Origin: Phytophthora quininea
Taxonomy: Eukaryota > Oomycota > Peronosporomycetes > Peronosporales > Peronosporaceae
DNA: 64,000 nt
Reading direction: 5' to 3'
Assembly (NCBI GenBank): GCA_011947345.1
Contig: JAAVTG010000408.1
Location: forward strand, 24,812-88,811
The notes beneath the pieces were generated by a model. It was not told the DNA's origin and searched no databases. It saw nothing but the letters and a program-made list of their open reading frames with translations. The position numbers and the translations under genes were made by a program. This document shows, piece by piece, positions 9,407-21,328 of this stretch; the stretch's first letter is position 1, and every line of letters starts with the position of its first letter.

Positions 9407-11764
9407 TTACCGCCAGGGAGTTTGAAGCGTTCTGTCAATTCCTCGTTCTACTACGCGCTTTTGCTGTTCTTCGTAGTGGTCACGCGTCTTGGTGATGGTG
9501 ACAAACGCGGCTCGGCCGTTCCCTTCTGCCACCATCGTAAACGACGCATTTGTCTGCGAGTGGCCTGTCCAGCGTCGGGCATGCTTGATATCCCGAAAGA
9601 ACACCAGTCCTGTCGTCGTCATCGTTTGTTCGGGGCCACGGAGAAACGCCCTAACACGCCCGTTGTCGGGAAATTCAGCCTCGTGCATTACCCAGGAAAA
9701 AGAGCTTGTTCAGCAGAGCGAGCTGCTCGTTCAGCCATTTGACTCGACACTCAGCTAACTCAGCAAGTAAAGTAAACCTTTGATCTGTCGTCTCTAGTTC
9801 AGAAGAAAGTTTGGTTACCTTATCAATGACGGAACGTAAATCACTTGCGTCCAACTTCCCAAAGTGATCGACAACCCCTTCAGAATGCTGAGATCGCCAC
9901 AGTCGATAACTTGTTTCCACAGTAGATCGGCATATTGGGATAACATCACTTTGTCCGGCGGTATTTCTTTTGTCTTGGCTAGTGTTGCCGTCAGCAACGC
10001 CTCGCGAGCCTGGCCCTGGTCAGTCCCCTTTAGTACGCGCAAAGTTAACTCTAAAAATTCATCTTTGGAGTAGTAGCCGTAGAATTCGTCAGCATCCGCT
10101 GGAATGGAAAGCACTTTCAGAATCGTGTCTTTGATATCAGCCCAAGCAAATGTTTCCACCAGCAACATGAGACTGCCGGCAAATTCGATTTTTCTGTCAA
10201 ACAGTCGAAGAACTTACTGAAAAACAAATCCACCAGCGTCACCTCATCGGACTTGACAATTAATTCCACGAGCGAGCGACAAAAACCGATTTTGTCAGGC
10301 TTTTCGACTCGCCCGCGCCGTCTGTTCACCTTCTCATCGAGGCTCGCTTTCTCCATAAACGACCGCAGAGCGTTCGCATCGACAGAATCCCTCGCTTCGA
10401 GAACTGCAACTGCAGCATTGACGTTGGCGATATCTAGAGCATATTCAATATCCTTCGACGACGGCCACACAAAGACGGCGTACCTAACGCTAGTTCTCTT
10501 CATCCTCCTTTCCGTGTCACCGTCGTATGGTTCGCCACAGACCGAATTCCACAGTTCCGACAGCTTTAATCTTGCTGGGTTCAAGAACGTGGGCTTCAGC
10601 GTTGGCTCCAGGGCGTCCCTTTCAATATCCGAGAAATACATAGAGGTGACTGGGTTTCCGTACATTTTGCCACTCACAGAGTACCACGCCACCGAGTCTT
10701 TACGATCGTACTCTTGCCAATACGCGCGCTCTGGGTGTCGGTGTGAACCAAAATTGTCGTAGCTTTCGATTGTTCGAGATAGCTGTGCGATGTAGAAGCT
10801 GAAAGCCTTCTCTTCCGGAACTAAACTGCTCGCTTCTAGCAAAGCTCGATACCGCGTTTTATCTTCCCCACACAAAGCGTCGGCCCCTCGCTCAAGAATC
10901 TCTTTCTCGGGGTACTTATTAGACAACAAAAGCGCGAAACATTCGTCGTCTGGTTCTACGTCCTTAAACGCGTCCGCCAGCTCTTCACTCAACGGTCTCT
11001 CACCTTTCGCATCTTCCAAGTGACGCATGTCCGCAGGAAGCGACAGCGAATACCTCAAACCCAACTGATACCCACTCTCCACTACTTCCCTCGAATATAA
11101 CGCATCCGCGAACTGCACCGCGTAGAACGGCAGGTAGGGCGACAACCCTTCACCCACTCCAAAGTCGTGGCGGAACGCCATCTCCCGACCGCGATAGACG
11201 ACCAAAGCTCCGCCTGAATGCTCTGACGGCAGCTGAATTGTTAACACTGCCACCACTCCGTCCTTCTTCTCTTCTTGGTGCTTATCGATCTGAGCCCCTT
11301 CCTCAAAATTACCAACTCCTGCAGCTCAGCTAGCAGCCTCACTCTCTTGAAACCCAGTCGGTCTCCCACCGTCGAACAGAGCTTCTCCAGCTTCTCGTCC
11401 CACATCGGATTCGTGAACGTCACGACATCGGATGGCAGTCTCCACGTATTCATACTTCTTGATCGGCTGTCTCTTCGCATTTTGCAACGATCTTCTCTCT
11501 GCGCTCAGCAGTTAGCGGGACCGGGGAAGCACCAATACCCTTAATTGTAAGACCTGGAATGGCTGGCAGCGTGTGTGCTACCCCGCCGAAGCTGAACTCG
11601 CCCGCATCCACTTCTGCCCTGGTCAGTAACTTGTTGAGTACGCTAGAGCTCTTCCCACTTGGTGCGACTATGTCGTTCAGCTCTCCTACGCAGCCAAAGA
11701 GCCACGCAGGCTTGACCAGCTTGGTCTTGGATGTCATCAAAGATAAAAATGAAAAAGATTTCAT
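9407..11764 (-). pseudogene. Fe(II)/2OG dioxygenase-like protein, copy A (metal site lost)
   Basis: First of eight relatives in the window. Starting near the ATG at 11764, it has the family N-terminal block (E-F-S-F-G-G-V-A). The dioxygenase core follows, but with key losses: the HxD step reads H-Q-E, and the distal H-Y-A-D-A-E-H segment reads Q-F-A-D-A-L-Y-S, so no second His remains; the 2OG-binding Arg in G-Y-R reads G-Y-Q. The helical middle and the C-terminal V-R-A-F-L-R-G-P and V-T-I-T-K-T-R blocks are recognisable. Several frame changes occur (about 11470, 11250, 10160, 9870, 9680). Whatever the sequencing quality, the lost ligands are substitutions and argue against dioxygenase activity. 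Confidence 0.6.
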
Positions 11765-11847
11765 AATCTTTTTATTTTCTTCTTACGACTGCTGAAGGAT
11801 GGATGGAAGTCGACTACGATCTTGTAGTCAAGTCCTCTCAATCTCCA

Positions 11848-14234
11848 TGCCACCACGAATGCTGTCACTTTTCCTTTAGTCGCCATCACGAGCGTCGGCT
11901 CAACAACGATTTTGGCCGTTCGGCGGTGTTGGGGCGAGACACCACGTGCCGCTTCCGGAGGGCGCTGCGTGCTGCCAAATTAACTCCATTCTGGCTCGGG
12001 CGGACGACACCGCGGGGAGTTTTCCTTTGGAGGACAAGCAGCTTCCCTTCCCACAATCCCTGGACTGGTAGTTGATGGGGTGGGGTTCGTGTCGGTTCCA
12101 TTGACGACTGAGGTTGCTGAGAAGCTGATTGCAGTCGGTGACAAGTCTCCGTTCGGCAGAGACTGCGAGACTCTACTTGATGACAATGTCCGCAATAGCT
12201 GGCAGTTGGGTGCAAATAAAGTGAAGATCAATAACCCGCTGTGGAAGATTGGCATTGACAAGTTAATGAAGGCAGTTGCAGAGCGACTGGGGTATAGTGA
12301 CGTGCCGCTGGAGTGCAAGCTGTACAAGCTGCTGGTGTATGGCGAAGGAGGCCACTTCACGAAACACCGTGACACGGAGAAAAAGGACGGTATGATCGCG
12401 ACGCTCGTGATCCAACCGCCCAGTCTGCACAAAGGAGGCGACTTGATTGTGTGTCGGAATGGCACGCAGCAGTATCGTCACGATTTCGGCAAGAAGGGCG
12501 GCACGGCGGGTTATCTTCCCCATTTTGCAGTTCATTATGCAGATGCAGAGCATTCGGTGGAAAATGTTACGAAATTGTATCGACTGGCGCTGGTGTATTC
12601 GATCTGCTTGCCGCTAAGCATTCAATACTTGCAAACGGATCGCTATCATGCACTTAGTGGCGAGTTGTCTGCTGCAATTGGGACCATGACGAACAAAGAT
12701 GACTTTGCGCTTCTGCTGTCTCACCAGTACACAACAAAAAGCATCGAAGAACTGGGTTCTGGGGCACTGAAAGGAGTCGACCGCGCGAGATTCCGCGCCC
12801 TTGAGGAGGCGAATGAATCTGTCGTCTCTGACAGAAGGCTACATTTCTTTCTAGCTGAACTGGAGCATGAGATCGACAATGATGACGCTGACGAGATGTC
12901 CGTGAACTATCGATCCGACTCAATGACTTGGTATTCTGTGCGAGGACAAACACTGTGTGTCTACTCAAACGTGACCTTGCGCTTAAACTTCTTGAACCCA
13001 ATGTTCGAGTCTATATCTCAGATGTGGGAACCTCACGGTACTAGTACACACGAGGGAGACACTGATAACGAGGCAGCGACTCGGAACGTCAAGTATTCTC
13101 GATACGCGGTGATTTTTGGCCAGGTGCAGTTGCTGTCTCCAGGGCGACGATGTATATTGATACCGAGGCTGCTTTGGACGTTTTCATGTCTGAGCTTTCC
13201 GCCAACGCCGCAGTTCGAAGAGCATTCAGAGAGATGACTTCCGAGACTATCGATAAAGACGCTAGGGCTGAAGTGATGCAATACCAACAAACTCTGGAGT
13301 CTGCTGCTCTCAGAAACTTTATGGACGTGGTAGATCGCGACCTCATGGAGGAAGAAGAAGTGGGTCGAGCTTTTATTCGCGTGTTGTGTGAGCTTGTAGT
13401 TAGTACGGGCGATTCCGAGCTGGCGAATCTGCTACTCACACATTTCTGGAGACGGGTGCCTTCTCATTTACGTGTTTGCGTTTCGCCGTCGCTTGTTTTG
13501 CTTGCGAAAGCGTTTGGCTGGGCAGCAATTGCTGAGGCGTTTCTGAAAGCTTTGAGCATAAGCACTTTGACAACTGCTCTTAGTGTAGCCGACGAACTCC
13601 AAGATGAAGAAGCTCAGAAGGCAGTTATAGCAAAACCCATAGAAAAGGTATTGGCTCTTAGTAGCGCGGAGTTGTGTTCGTCTGAAGCTCTCGGACTACT
13701 GTGGAAGTGGGTGATTCGCTGCGAAGACGAAGTTGCAGTCAAAGCTGTCGTGGCCAAGTTCCAGCAAGCAGACCCAAGTTTACTTGGGCCAGTGGCTGCA
13801 GAGTTATCGCAGCAGTTAGGGTGTCTGGATAACGGTAAACGGGAGCTGTTTGCAGGTATTGTCGAGATGAGGGTGAAGTGGTTGGACCACCACATTCAAG
13901 CGCTCGATAAGCCTTTCAGCTGGGAAATGCCCGACGCCTCCTTTCCCAAGAACTTAAAGGTGGAGGCGTTCCTCCGAGGTGGTGAAGAATCGGTGAACAC
14001 CAAGGGGTCCAACGATTTGCGTCTCTTCAAAAGGCTCAAAACTATGCTGCCAAGTGGATGCGTCGGAAGCAGATCGAAGCTTCGTTCCAGTTGGAAGCGC
14101 ACGAAAGTGACGGTGAATTTGCTGTGACCATCACGAAAACGCGCCAGTGGTTTTCCCAGTGCCAGCAGATTCTGCAGATCTACAAGACTGAGCTCAATAC
14201 CTTGAAGGAACGTTGCGGTAGTGGTAGCCAGTAG
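11848..14234 (+). CDS. Fe(II)/2OG dioxygenase-like protein, copy B
   Basis: The core (12080-12700) has K-H-R-D-T-E-K (HxD), G-G-D-L-I-V-C-R, H-F-A-V-H-Y-A-D-A-E-H (distal His) and L-Y-R-L-A-L-V-Y-S (2OG Arg). This fits a prolyl-4-hydroxylase-type double-stranded beta-helix. A long helical region follows and ends in the family tail (F-S-W-E-M-P-D-A-S-F-P, V-E-A-F-L-R-G, V-T-I-T-K-T-R), with a stop at 14234. Frame changes lie at homopolymers: T4 at ~11911, G4 at ~12015, T5 at ~13114 and A4 at ~14030; one extra base at each restores the family sequence. The N-terminal 30 residues before 11911 are poorly conserved and include a stop, so the true start is uncertain. Substrate unknown. Confidence 0.6.
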
Positions 14235-14481
14235 AAAAGTGAGTTGCAAGTTCTGCAGGTTACTACTATGATTCTAACTGTTATCTCCTAATATGCTCTT
14301 GAGCTGCTCTCTTGTTCTGCTTCTTTCATTGTTGTGCTTCCGCCAGATCATGAACTACCCTTTAATTTCGAAGTTTAGTACTAGATTTTTATGTACCTTT
14401 AACTTTTTGAAGGGAAGCCCAAAACCAATTTAAGTTTTTAGAAACCATATATAGCGATTCCCAATTAGATTGTTGGTTTGG

Positions 14482-16846
14482 ATGTGGAGTGACATTAGCG
14501 ATGAGGTAGCAGACAACGCTACGCAGACAGCAGACGAAGAAGTTCCTGTCGCCTTCTCTGACGACTGGCCATTCTACAGCGAATACCGCGATGCCGACGA
14601 ACGGCCATGCCCAGATGAATGTTCCAGTTTGGGCGGCATCATCCGCAACATTTTGAAAAGGGAAAACCCTCAACTGCCATTTGCTGGACGCGAGAACAAG
14701 CTGCCGTTGCATCCGACACTGGAAGTCGATGGTATTGGGAAAATTGCGTTCCCATTGAGCGAAGATCAAGCAACTGTCATATTTAAGGACAATATGTGGG
14801 AGATTGAGGGGAACTGTGTGAAACTGGACGATGATGTGTGGTTCGAAGGGTTGGAGTCACTCATGAGTAAGGTTTGTCGTCAATTGGGCATCGCAGACAT
14901 CGCCGAAGGCTGCTACTATGACGAAGGCGTGCTGTATTGGGAGCTCCATAAGTTGGTTTTATATCGCAAAGGAGGCTTCCCAGTAAACGTGTTGGGAATG
15001 AGGAGGCAATTTTGGTGGTGCATCTTCCGTCGGTCTCGAAAGGTGGAGCAGTGGTTCTTCCTGACGGAAACCAAATGTTTAAATTTGACGGACGGCAGAC
15101 TGCGAACGGTCAGGCGAATTTCGCAGTAGTCACGCCGGATACAACGTACAGACTGAGGGGTCTAGTGCTCGCGTTCAAGCTGCGTTAGTCTTCTCTATCC
15201 ATCTGCAACCTGATCACAGATACTTGGCCAAACAGCGAGTCCCGACATTTAACATCGTCCAGGATTCGACGCCGTCTGTTGTATTGCTCAAGAATATTTA
15301 CACTGAGAAGGAGTTGAATTCGAAAGGGCTGGATGCTCTGACAGGGCTGGACTTGAAGCGCGTGCAAACTTTGAGGTCGTTTAACGGCACTTTATCTTCC
15401 ACTCAACGGCTAACGCTTCTGCCTGTCAAGTTGGTTCGTGAGGTTACGTATGGCATGATCGATTTTCCTGACTATTGGGAAGACGAAACCCACAAAGACT
15501 TCATTGTTTGGTATTCGATTGGCGGACGTATCCTGTCTTCAGCAAAAGACGACTACGACGTAGACATCGAGAAGGAGCAAGTATGCCTAGACTACCCCAA
15601 TCCAGATGGCGAAACGTTCCGACAAATGTGGGCACGGTCTGGTAGCAGCACCATCTTGCTGCCTGATGAAGCGTGCATCGACCGCTGGCGCAGGATGACG
15701 AAGAGCCCGAACGATGTTGATTTCGAGGTTGATTCCAAATCTTCAATGCCAACGAAACGTACGCAATACTCAAGGTATGCAGTGCTTGTTCTACCTGCTA
15801 CGACGAGCATGAAACATATCCAGGACCTTGGCGGAAATGAACTGGCTGTTGCTTACGTAAATCACGCGTCACTGAGTATTCTTGCGGATCTTGCAGCGCT
15901 GCTGGAAACATCTGAATATCTCTATAGCATGTCGATAACCTGGTGGAGCAATATGTGCGAAGCGCTAGTGAAAGCAAGTGATATCTCGCTTGTCCGCGCT
16001 TTCTTCGAGAAATTTAAGTGTGATTTATACGTTGACGTGAAGATCGCCGCTCCGATCGCCAAGCTTGTCAATTCGTTCGGGTGGAAGGCCATCAAGTCGC
16101 TGTATTTATCGTGCTTCAAGAAAACAACCATCGAGAACTTGCTCGATCTCACTGTACAACTTGCGGGTGTCTTGGAAGCTTCCAAGACGAAGAAAAGAGT
16201 TCTCAAGACGCTGTTCAATGAGGCATTGTACTGGGCCCCGCATCGTCTTGGAGATTATATCAATTTTGTCATGCTGTGGGAATGTGTGCAGCAGTGTGAT
16301 AGCAAGAGAGTTTTCAAGGACTTAGTGAAGCTCATCCACCGTCTAGGCACTAACTATTACGGCGACATTATCGACAAGATCGCACAGTATGCAGAGAAGG
16401 TTGGGTTTTCGGAGAGGGAGAGCCGCGAGTTCTTTGGACTTGTCAACGCATATCTCGGATACTTGAGAAGCGTGGTTGAAAAACGAGGCCAACCGGCCGA
16501 CTGGAGAATTCCTGATGCCGAGTGTCCTGATGACCCGGACATTGAGGCGTTCCTACGAGGAGCAGAAGAGTACTTTGTATTACCCGGATGGAGTGACGAG
16601 GACGAGGGCCGAAAATGGATGAAAAAGTATCTCGGCAGCGAATTTGCGTCCATGTTCAGTATGGAATGCCGAGTAAGTCAGCCTGGCGAGTGGGATGTGA
16701 TGCTTTCCAAGTTCAGCTACAAACATGCTGCAGGCGGCTTCTATACACCTTGGACGGATAAGAAAATCGCGGACATGACAGAGAAATATCTCCCAGGAGG
16801 AAAACCAAATCGCAAGTACCTCGCGACCGAGCAGAGAAATAACTGA
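14482..16846 (+). CDS. diverged dioxygenase-family member, copy C (no metal ligands)
   Basis: The most divergent copy. The N-terminal part (from the ATG at 14482) aligns with the family through L-E-V-D-G-I-G-K and W-E-L-H-K-L-V-L-Y-R-K-G-G. The HxD region reads P-V-N-V-L-G-N and the distal His region reads N-F-A-V-V-T-P-D-T, so all iron ligands are gone. One frame change lies near 15000; the alternate frame runs to a stop at 15187. The C-terminal 500 residues (from about 15240 to 16846) form one open frame with the helical region and tail (W-R-I-P-D-A-E-C-P, I-E-A-F-L-R-G-A). The long open C-terminal frame may be a separate gene that kept only the non-catalytic domain. Confidence 0.55.
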
Positions 16847-16933
16847 TTCCTGCAGTTGTCTTGAAAAGGTTTTTCAGTCAGTTGCAGGGTTTGTATTGAC
16901 ATCACAACTTCTCAGATACTCTCTCAATACAGC

Positions 16934-18379
16934 TCAGAAATCCTGATTGTGGAAAAACTTGTTAATCATCTCAAAGGAGACTGCGGGCTGATCCATTGGC
17001 ACCATGTGGCCCGAGTTGAAGACTCGAATAAATGCCAAATTCTCAAACGAACGCACGCGACCAGCATCCTTAGCTGCGGACGTCACGAATGGATGGTTTG
17101 GAGCCTCAGTAAACTGGGCTTTGCCGCTCCAGTCCAGTGCCATGACCCACGCCTGGTTACCCACCCAATTGCACATGATATCTGCGTCTCCAGCGTAAAT
17201 CAACACGCGCACTCCTGCCTCCAGCAGCTGCTTGACATCCTCAGCCGAAGACAACATTTCATCAAACACAAAGCCTGCCCCCACTGTCGCATCACACTCT
17301 CGCCAGGGCTGGGACTTGTGCACGTCAACGCCCAGTTCTTTCAGCACTACAGGCGAGTTCAAGTACTCGTCAATGTGTTCAAAGTGGAAGCACTTCATCA
17401 CGTTCTCTTCGTGACATGCTTGACGGATATCGTACGGGTTTCTTCCCGACTGGTAGTACGGTCCTTCCAGTGTTCCGAAACAGAATTCCATGGCGTCGAA
17501 GCACGTCAGTCGGTCCTTCTGACACTGCAGAATCAGCTCATGGCATACAGGCTGCGCCTTCTTCATGTCCTCGATCGCTTTCTCGTCCAGTAGTGACACA
17601 TTATACGAGTTGAAAGCCATGTCCACACTGTGCTGGTACTGCACGGCTGGATCTGTAAGTCCATTCCCCACCGCAATCCCTGCCAGATTAATGTGCAGAG
17701 CTCCCGGTTTTAAATGACGCAGCATATTCGCCTTTAGAATGTAGTTGGCTGCTGCCGGCACATAATGCCCGCCGTAACTCTCCCCGTCACGAAGAACGCT
17801 CTGTCTGTCAGCTCTGGGTGTGTCTTGAGGAACTCCTGGAGGAACCAGTAGATGTTTTCAGCAACATTGAGCTCCCCGAGTCGTAGTCCACTTTGGGACC
17901 GTATGAGTATCCGACGCCGGTCGGTTGGTCCAGCCAGATGACATTGGCCTCTTGATTCCACGAGTAAGGGTTGCCCTTGGTGGTTAGATCTGGTTGGACA
18001 TGGCACGGCCCATTTTCGGCCAGCAAGGCCATCATACTGGAGCAGCCGGGACCCCCGTCAGCCACAGCACCAAAGGGTCCTGCTGAGGAGCTGAATTGGA
18101 CTCGACAAACCAGTAGAAATAGTGGTCGTCGTCCTTATTGGGGAGTTTGACGTAGCCTGTTTCATGGGCAGTCAGGCCGCAGAAGAACTCTTGGGTGGAG
18201 ACGGTGGATCCTTTCAGGCTCTGGAGAGACGAGTCTTGGTGGACGATGAACGCCAAACAGAGTAGGAAAGTCACCCCCGCAATAGCCACGAGGCTGGAGC
18301 GAGTGGTCGAACGACGGAAGTTCCAGACGGAGCCGTCGGTGACCCCAACAAGAGGCGTCGACTCGGTCGTGCGGCTCAT
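16934..18379 (-). CDS. S10 serine carboxypeptidase 1, membrane-anchored
   Basis: The start is the ATG at 18379. The N-terminus carries E-S-T-P-L-V, then a hydrophobic segment (about residues 30-50, [11 protein letters not shown]), then the peptidase domain ([21 protein letters not shown]). The triad is present once two shifts are corrected: Ser in G-E-S-Y-G-G-H-Y, Asp in [11 protein letters not shown], His in [10 protein letters not shown]. The shifts are at C5 (18052-18056, in the oxyanion-hole G-G-P-G-C-S-S) and C4 (17782-17785, at the catalytic Ser). Both need one more base of the same run. It removes C-terminal residues from peptides, probably in the vacuole/lysosome or at the cell surface. 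No intron. Confidence 0.8.
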
Positions 18380-18471
18380 TTTGATACAAAAATCTCAAGT
18401 GAAGTGGAATGAAAAGCTCATGAGATTTGTGGAAAAAGGTGCAGGGAATTGAGCGAAGACTTTCGGCAGCT
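18380..18471. promoter_or_regulatory. 92-bp divergent promoter between carboxypeptidases 1 and 2
   Basis: Two carboxypeptidase ATGs face away from each other across 92 bp, so both 5' regions must be shared here. No TATA box or named oomycete initiator could be assigned with confidence. Parts of the 5' UTR may overlap. Confidence 0.4.
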
Positions 18472-19938
18472 ATGACGACGGAGAGCACGCCGTTGCTAGA
18501 TGGTTTTACGGTTGAGCGAGCTCACAAGTACCGTGCCCCTCTCCAGGCGTTGATCGGCTTGGTTTGTCTCCTCCTTGGGATCGGTGCACTTCAAGGGTTG
18601 CTTCGCAGAGCATTGCCAAGTGACGACGTCCAAGCCAAGCCAACAGTCAGGACGACGCCCGATGGACTTCCGACCGACTACTTCTGCGGAGACACCAAGC
18701 AGGACTCGGGCTACATCAAGCTGCCCAACAAAGTGGACGACAACTACTTCTTCTGGTACTTTGAAGCTCGACGCAGTCCCGAGACGGCACCGTTGGTGTT
18801 GTGGCTGACCGGCGGACCGGGTGGGTCGAGTATGTTGGCGCTGCTGACCGAGAACGGACCGTGTCGGGTGCTGCCGGACTTGTCGACGGAGCTCCATCCG
18901 TACTCGTGGACTAACGACGCCAACGTGGTGTGGCTGGACCAGCCCACCAACGTCGGCTTCTCGTACGGCCCCGACCCGCACGACGCCGACACCAGCGAAG
19001 ACAATGTCGGAGAGAACATCTTCTGGTTCCTGCAGGGGTTTCTGGAGCGCCATCCAGAGCTGCAAGACCGAGAGTTTTTCATCTCGGGCGAGAGCTACGG
19101 CGGCCACTACGTCCCTGCAGCCGCCCACTTCATTGCCCAGCAGAATCATCACAAACCTGACGGAGCAGTGAATATCAACCTGCAAGGCATCTCGATCGGG
19201 AACGGCTGCACGAACCCTGTCGTCCAGAACCCGCACTTCATCGACATGGCAACCAACGCCTACAACGTGTCGTTCGTGAGCGAAAGCGAGCTGGTCCAGC
19301 TCAAGGCTGAAGCTGCTGTGTGTGAGAAACAAATGGAGGCCTGTCAGTCCAACACGAGCGTGTGTTTCGATGCGGAATCCTATTGCGATGATAAGCTCAG
19401 CAGTCCGTTCATCGCCGCCAAGCGCAACCCGTACGACATCCGCCAGCCGTGCCCGACCAGCGACACGGACGTGCTCAAGTGCATCGACAATGGCCCCGTC
19501 ACGCCGTACCTGAACTCGGCCAACGTGCGGGAGTTTCTTCGCGTGGACAAGCGCGTGGGCGAGTGGCAGATGTGCAACTTCGACGTCAACAAAGCGTTCA
19601 CCGACTCGTTCGACGTCATGCTGTCCAGCAGCTCGTTTGTCGCTGATCTGCTCGACGATGGAGTACGTGTATTGATCTACGCTGGCGACGCGGACCTCAT
19701 GTGCAACTGGTCGGGCAATTTGGCGTGGCTGCAAGCGCTGAAGTGGACCGGCGCGGAGGCTTTCAACGCTGCCGAGACACACAACATGGTTATCGATGAC
19801 GATAGTGCTGGATCGGTGATCTCGTCGAGTGCACTCACGTTCGCTCGCGTGTTTAGTGCCGGTCACATGGTTCCTCAAGATCAGCCTGCGGTGGCGTTGG
19901 AGATGATCAACAAGTTCTTTGGAAATGTTTCGCTCTGA
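18472..19938 (+). CDS. S10 serine carboxypeptidase 2, membrane-anchored, intact
   Basis: 488 residues from the ATG at 18472, chosen because it begins the family N-terminus with E-S-T-P-L-L. A hydrophobic segment spans about residues 25-45, followed by a short stalk. The peptidase domain starts at D-Y-F-C-G-D-T-K-Q and shows W-L-T-G-G-P-G-G-S-S (oxyanion hole), S-G-E-S-Y-G-G-H-Y (Ser), Y-A-G-D-A-D-L-M-C-N-W (Asp) and S-A-G-H-M-V-P-Q-D-Q-P (His). Several N-x-[ST] sites and paired Cys fit a luminal or extracellular domain. The peptidase domain is almost identical to that of the copy at 34135-35646, while the N-terminal ~65 residues and the last four differ. No intron, no frameshift. Confidence 0.92.
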   Translation: MTTESTPLLDGFTVERAHKYRAPLQALIGLVCLLLGIGALQGLLRRALPSDDVQAKPTVRTTPDGLPTDYFCGDTKQDSGYIKLPNKVDDNYFFWYFEARRSPETAPLVLWLTGGPGGSSMLALLTENGPCRVLPDLSTELHPYSWTNDANVVWLDQPTNVGFSYGPDPHDADTSEDNVGENIFWFLQGFLERHPELQDREFFISGESYGGHYVPAAAHFIAQQNHHKPDGAVNINLQGISIGNGCTNPVVQNPHFIDMATNAYNVSFVSESELVQLKAEAAVCEKQMEACQSNTSVCFDAESYCDDKLSSPFIAAKRNPYDIRQPCPTSDTDVLKCIDNGPVTPYLNSANVREFLRVDKRVGEWQMCNFDVNKAFTDSFDVMLSSSSFVADLLDDGVRVLIYAGDADLMCNWSGNLAWLQALKWTGAEAFNAAETHNMVIDDDSAGSVISSSALTFARVFSAGHMVPQDQPAVALEMINKFFGNVSL

Positions 19939-20055
19939 AAATTGATATGCAAGCAAGTAAGACCAGCACAGTGGAATTTGTGCAGTAACACTAGTGATGA
20001 ATGCTGATTCTGAATTGCAACGGCTATATCATCAGCCCGTGGACTGGAGAAAGCC

Positions 20056-21169
20056 TCACTGCCGATCACCACTGCCACCGGTCGAAACATGCTCCAACAA
20101 CCACTTCAACTCCGTTTTATACTGCAGTAGCAGTCCTTGGCGGTGCTCGAACCACTCGCGCGTTTTCGTGATCGTCACGAAGGCTTCACCGTTCGCATAA
20201 TCGGCTTCTATTCGGAACGATAGTTTCTTACGCGTCCACTTGGCAGCGAAGTTGCGAGCTTCTTGAATGTCTTTAAACCGTTTTCCTTTCACTCCAGTAA
20301 TGGTCGTCGGAGTTTCGGCTCCGTGCAAGAACGCCTCCACCTTGTCGTCAGGAAAAGACTTATCGTGCATTTCCCACGAGAATGGTTTGTCCAGTCCGCG
20401 GATTTGGTGGTTCAGCCACTTGATGCGCGTCGAAGCGAGACCTTCCAGTGCAGTAAATCTATCACTCGCTTTGTCAAGACTGGCACTGTCCAGCTGCGTT
20501 ACGATCGCATCAGTCACCGGTTGTAGCAGACTCGGGTCCACTTGCTTGAACTTGTTCACCACTATTTCAAAAGTACTCTTATTGTCACTCGTAATGACCA
20601 CCTTCCACAGCAAACCAACCCACTTGGACAGGCAGAGTTCTTCATCCTTCAGAGTCACCGCATACGCCACAGCGGCTTCCAGTATCGCTTCTTGGGCAGG
20701 CCCCTTATCCAAACTATCGACAATGTTCAGTGCCATTTCGATGTCTAACATTTTGACATGGCGATATTGAGGACCTCGCACTTTACTTTCTAGTGCGTTG
20801 AGCACGGCTTGATCAATGACACTCCATGGGAATGTACGCGCAATCTTGATCAAGCCGGGAACTATTGCTAGGTTTGTTTCCTTCGGTTTGAATCAACTTG
20901 CCAGCAATTTCTTCTGAGAGAGGAAGCGGAACCGATCCGACCCCATCGATTTCTAGTCTTGACAAGGCAGGTAGCGGCTCTGCTTGCCCACCAAAAGAGA
21001 ACTCTCCAGCGTTTTCACCCGCACGAGCCAACGCTTTGTTTATTTGGGAACACGCCGCCTCACGCGGAGCTAGCACGTCTTTCGGGTCTCCAACGACACC
21101 AAATGGCCACTCGTCTTCGAAATCTTTATAACGCTTCTCGTCAACGTGTTCGTCGCAGCTGCTACCCAT
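20056..21169 (-). pseudogene. dioxygenase-family copy D with the catalytic core deleted
   Basis: Starts at the ATG at 21169. About 115 residues of the family N-terminus follow (W-P-F-G-V-V-G-D-P, E-F-S-F-G-G-Q-A, then L-S-E-E-I-A-G-K-L-I). The sequence then jumps near 20880 straight into the helical C-terminal region, so the HxD...H core is gone. The jump also changes frame. From 20853 to 20056 one open frame gives the complete C-terminal region and tail, ending G-G-S-G-D-R-Q. That part is nearly identical to copy G (44736-47154) and to the fragment at 52861-53394, so the deletion is recent or the C-terminal part has been homogenised. Confidence 0.7.
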
Positions 21170-21328
21170 TTGGTAAAATAACTGTGTTCCAAGACGTGAA
21201 TTCGGAAAGGCACCAACGGTTTGGTCAAGTCCCGACACATCAATCAAGGTAGATAGAAATCGGCCACACCCAATCTCGAACGAAGAAAATCTCGTTTGGT
21301 TACCACTACGTAGATCAAGTGTCTTGGT

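Noticed and set aside
18496..19956. 486-codon open frame antisense to carboxypeptidase 2, and the similar 429-codon one at 34144-35433 antisense to copy 7
   Set aside because: They mirror the GC-rich third positions of the real genes, are Val/Arg/His-rich with no domain, and appear in both copies only because the coding strands are near-identical.
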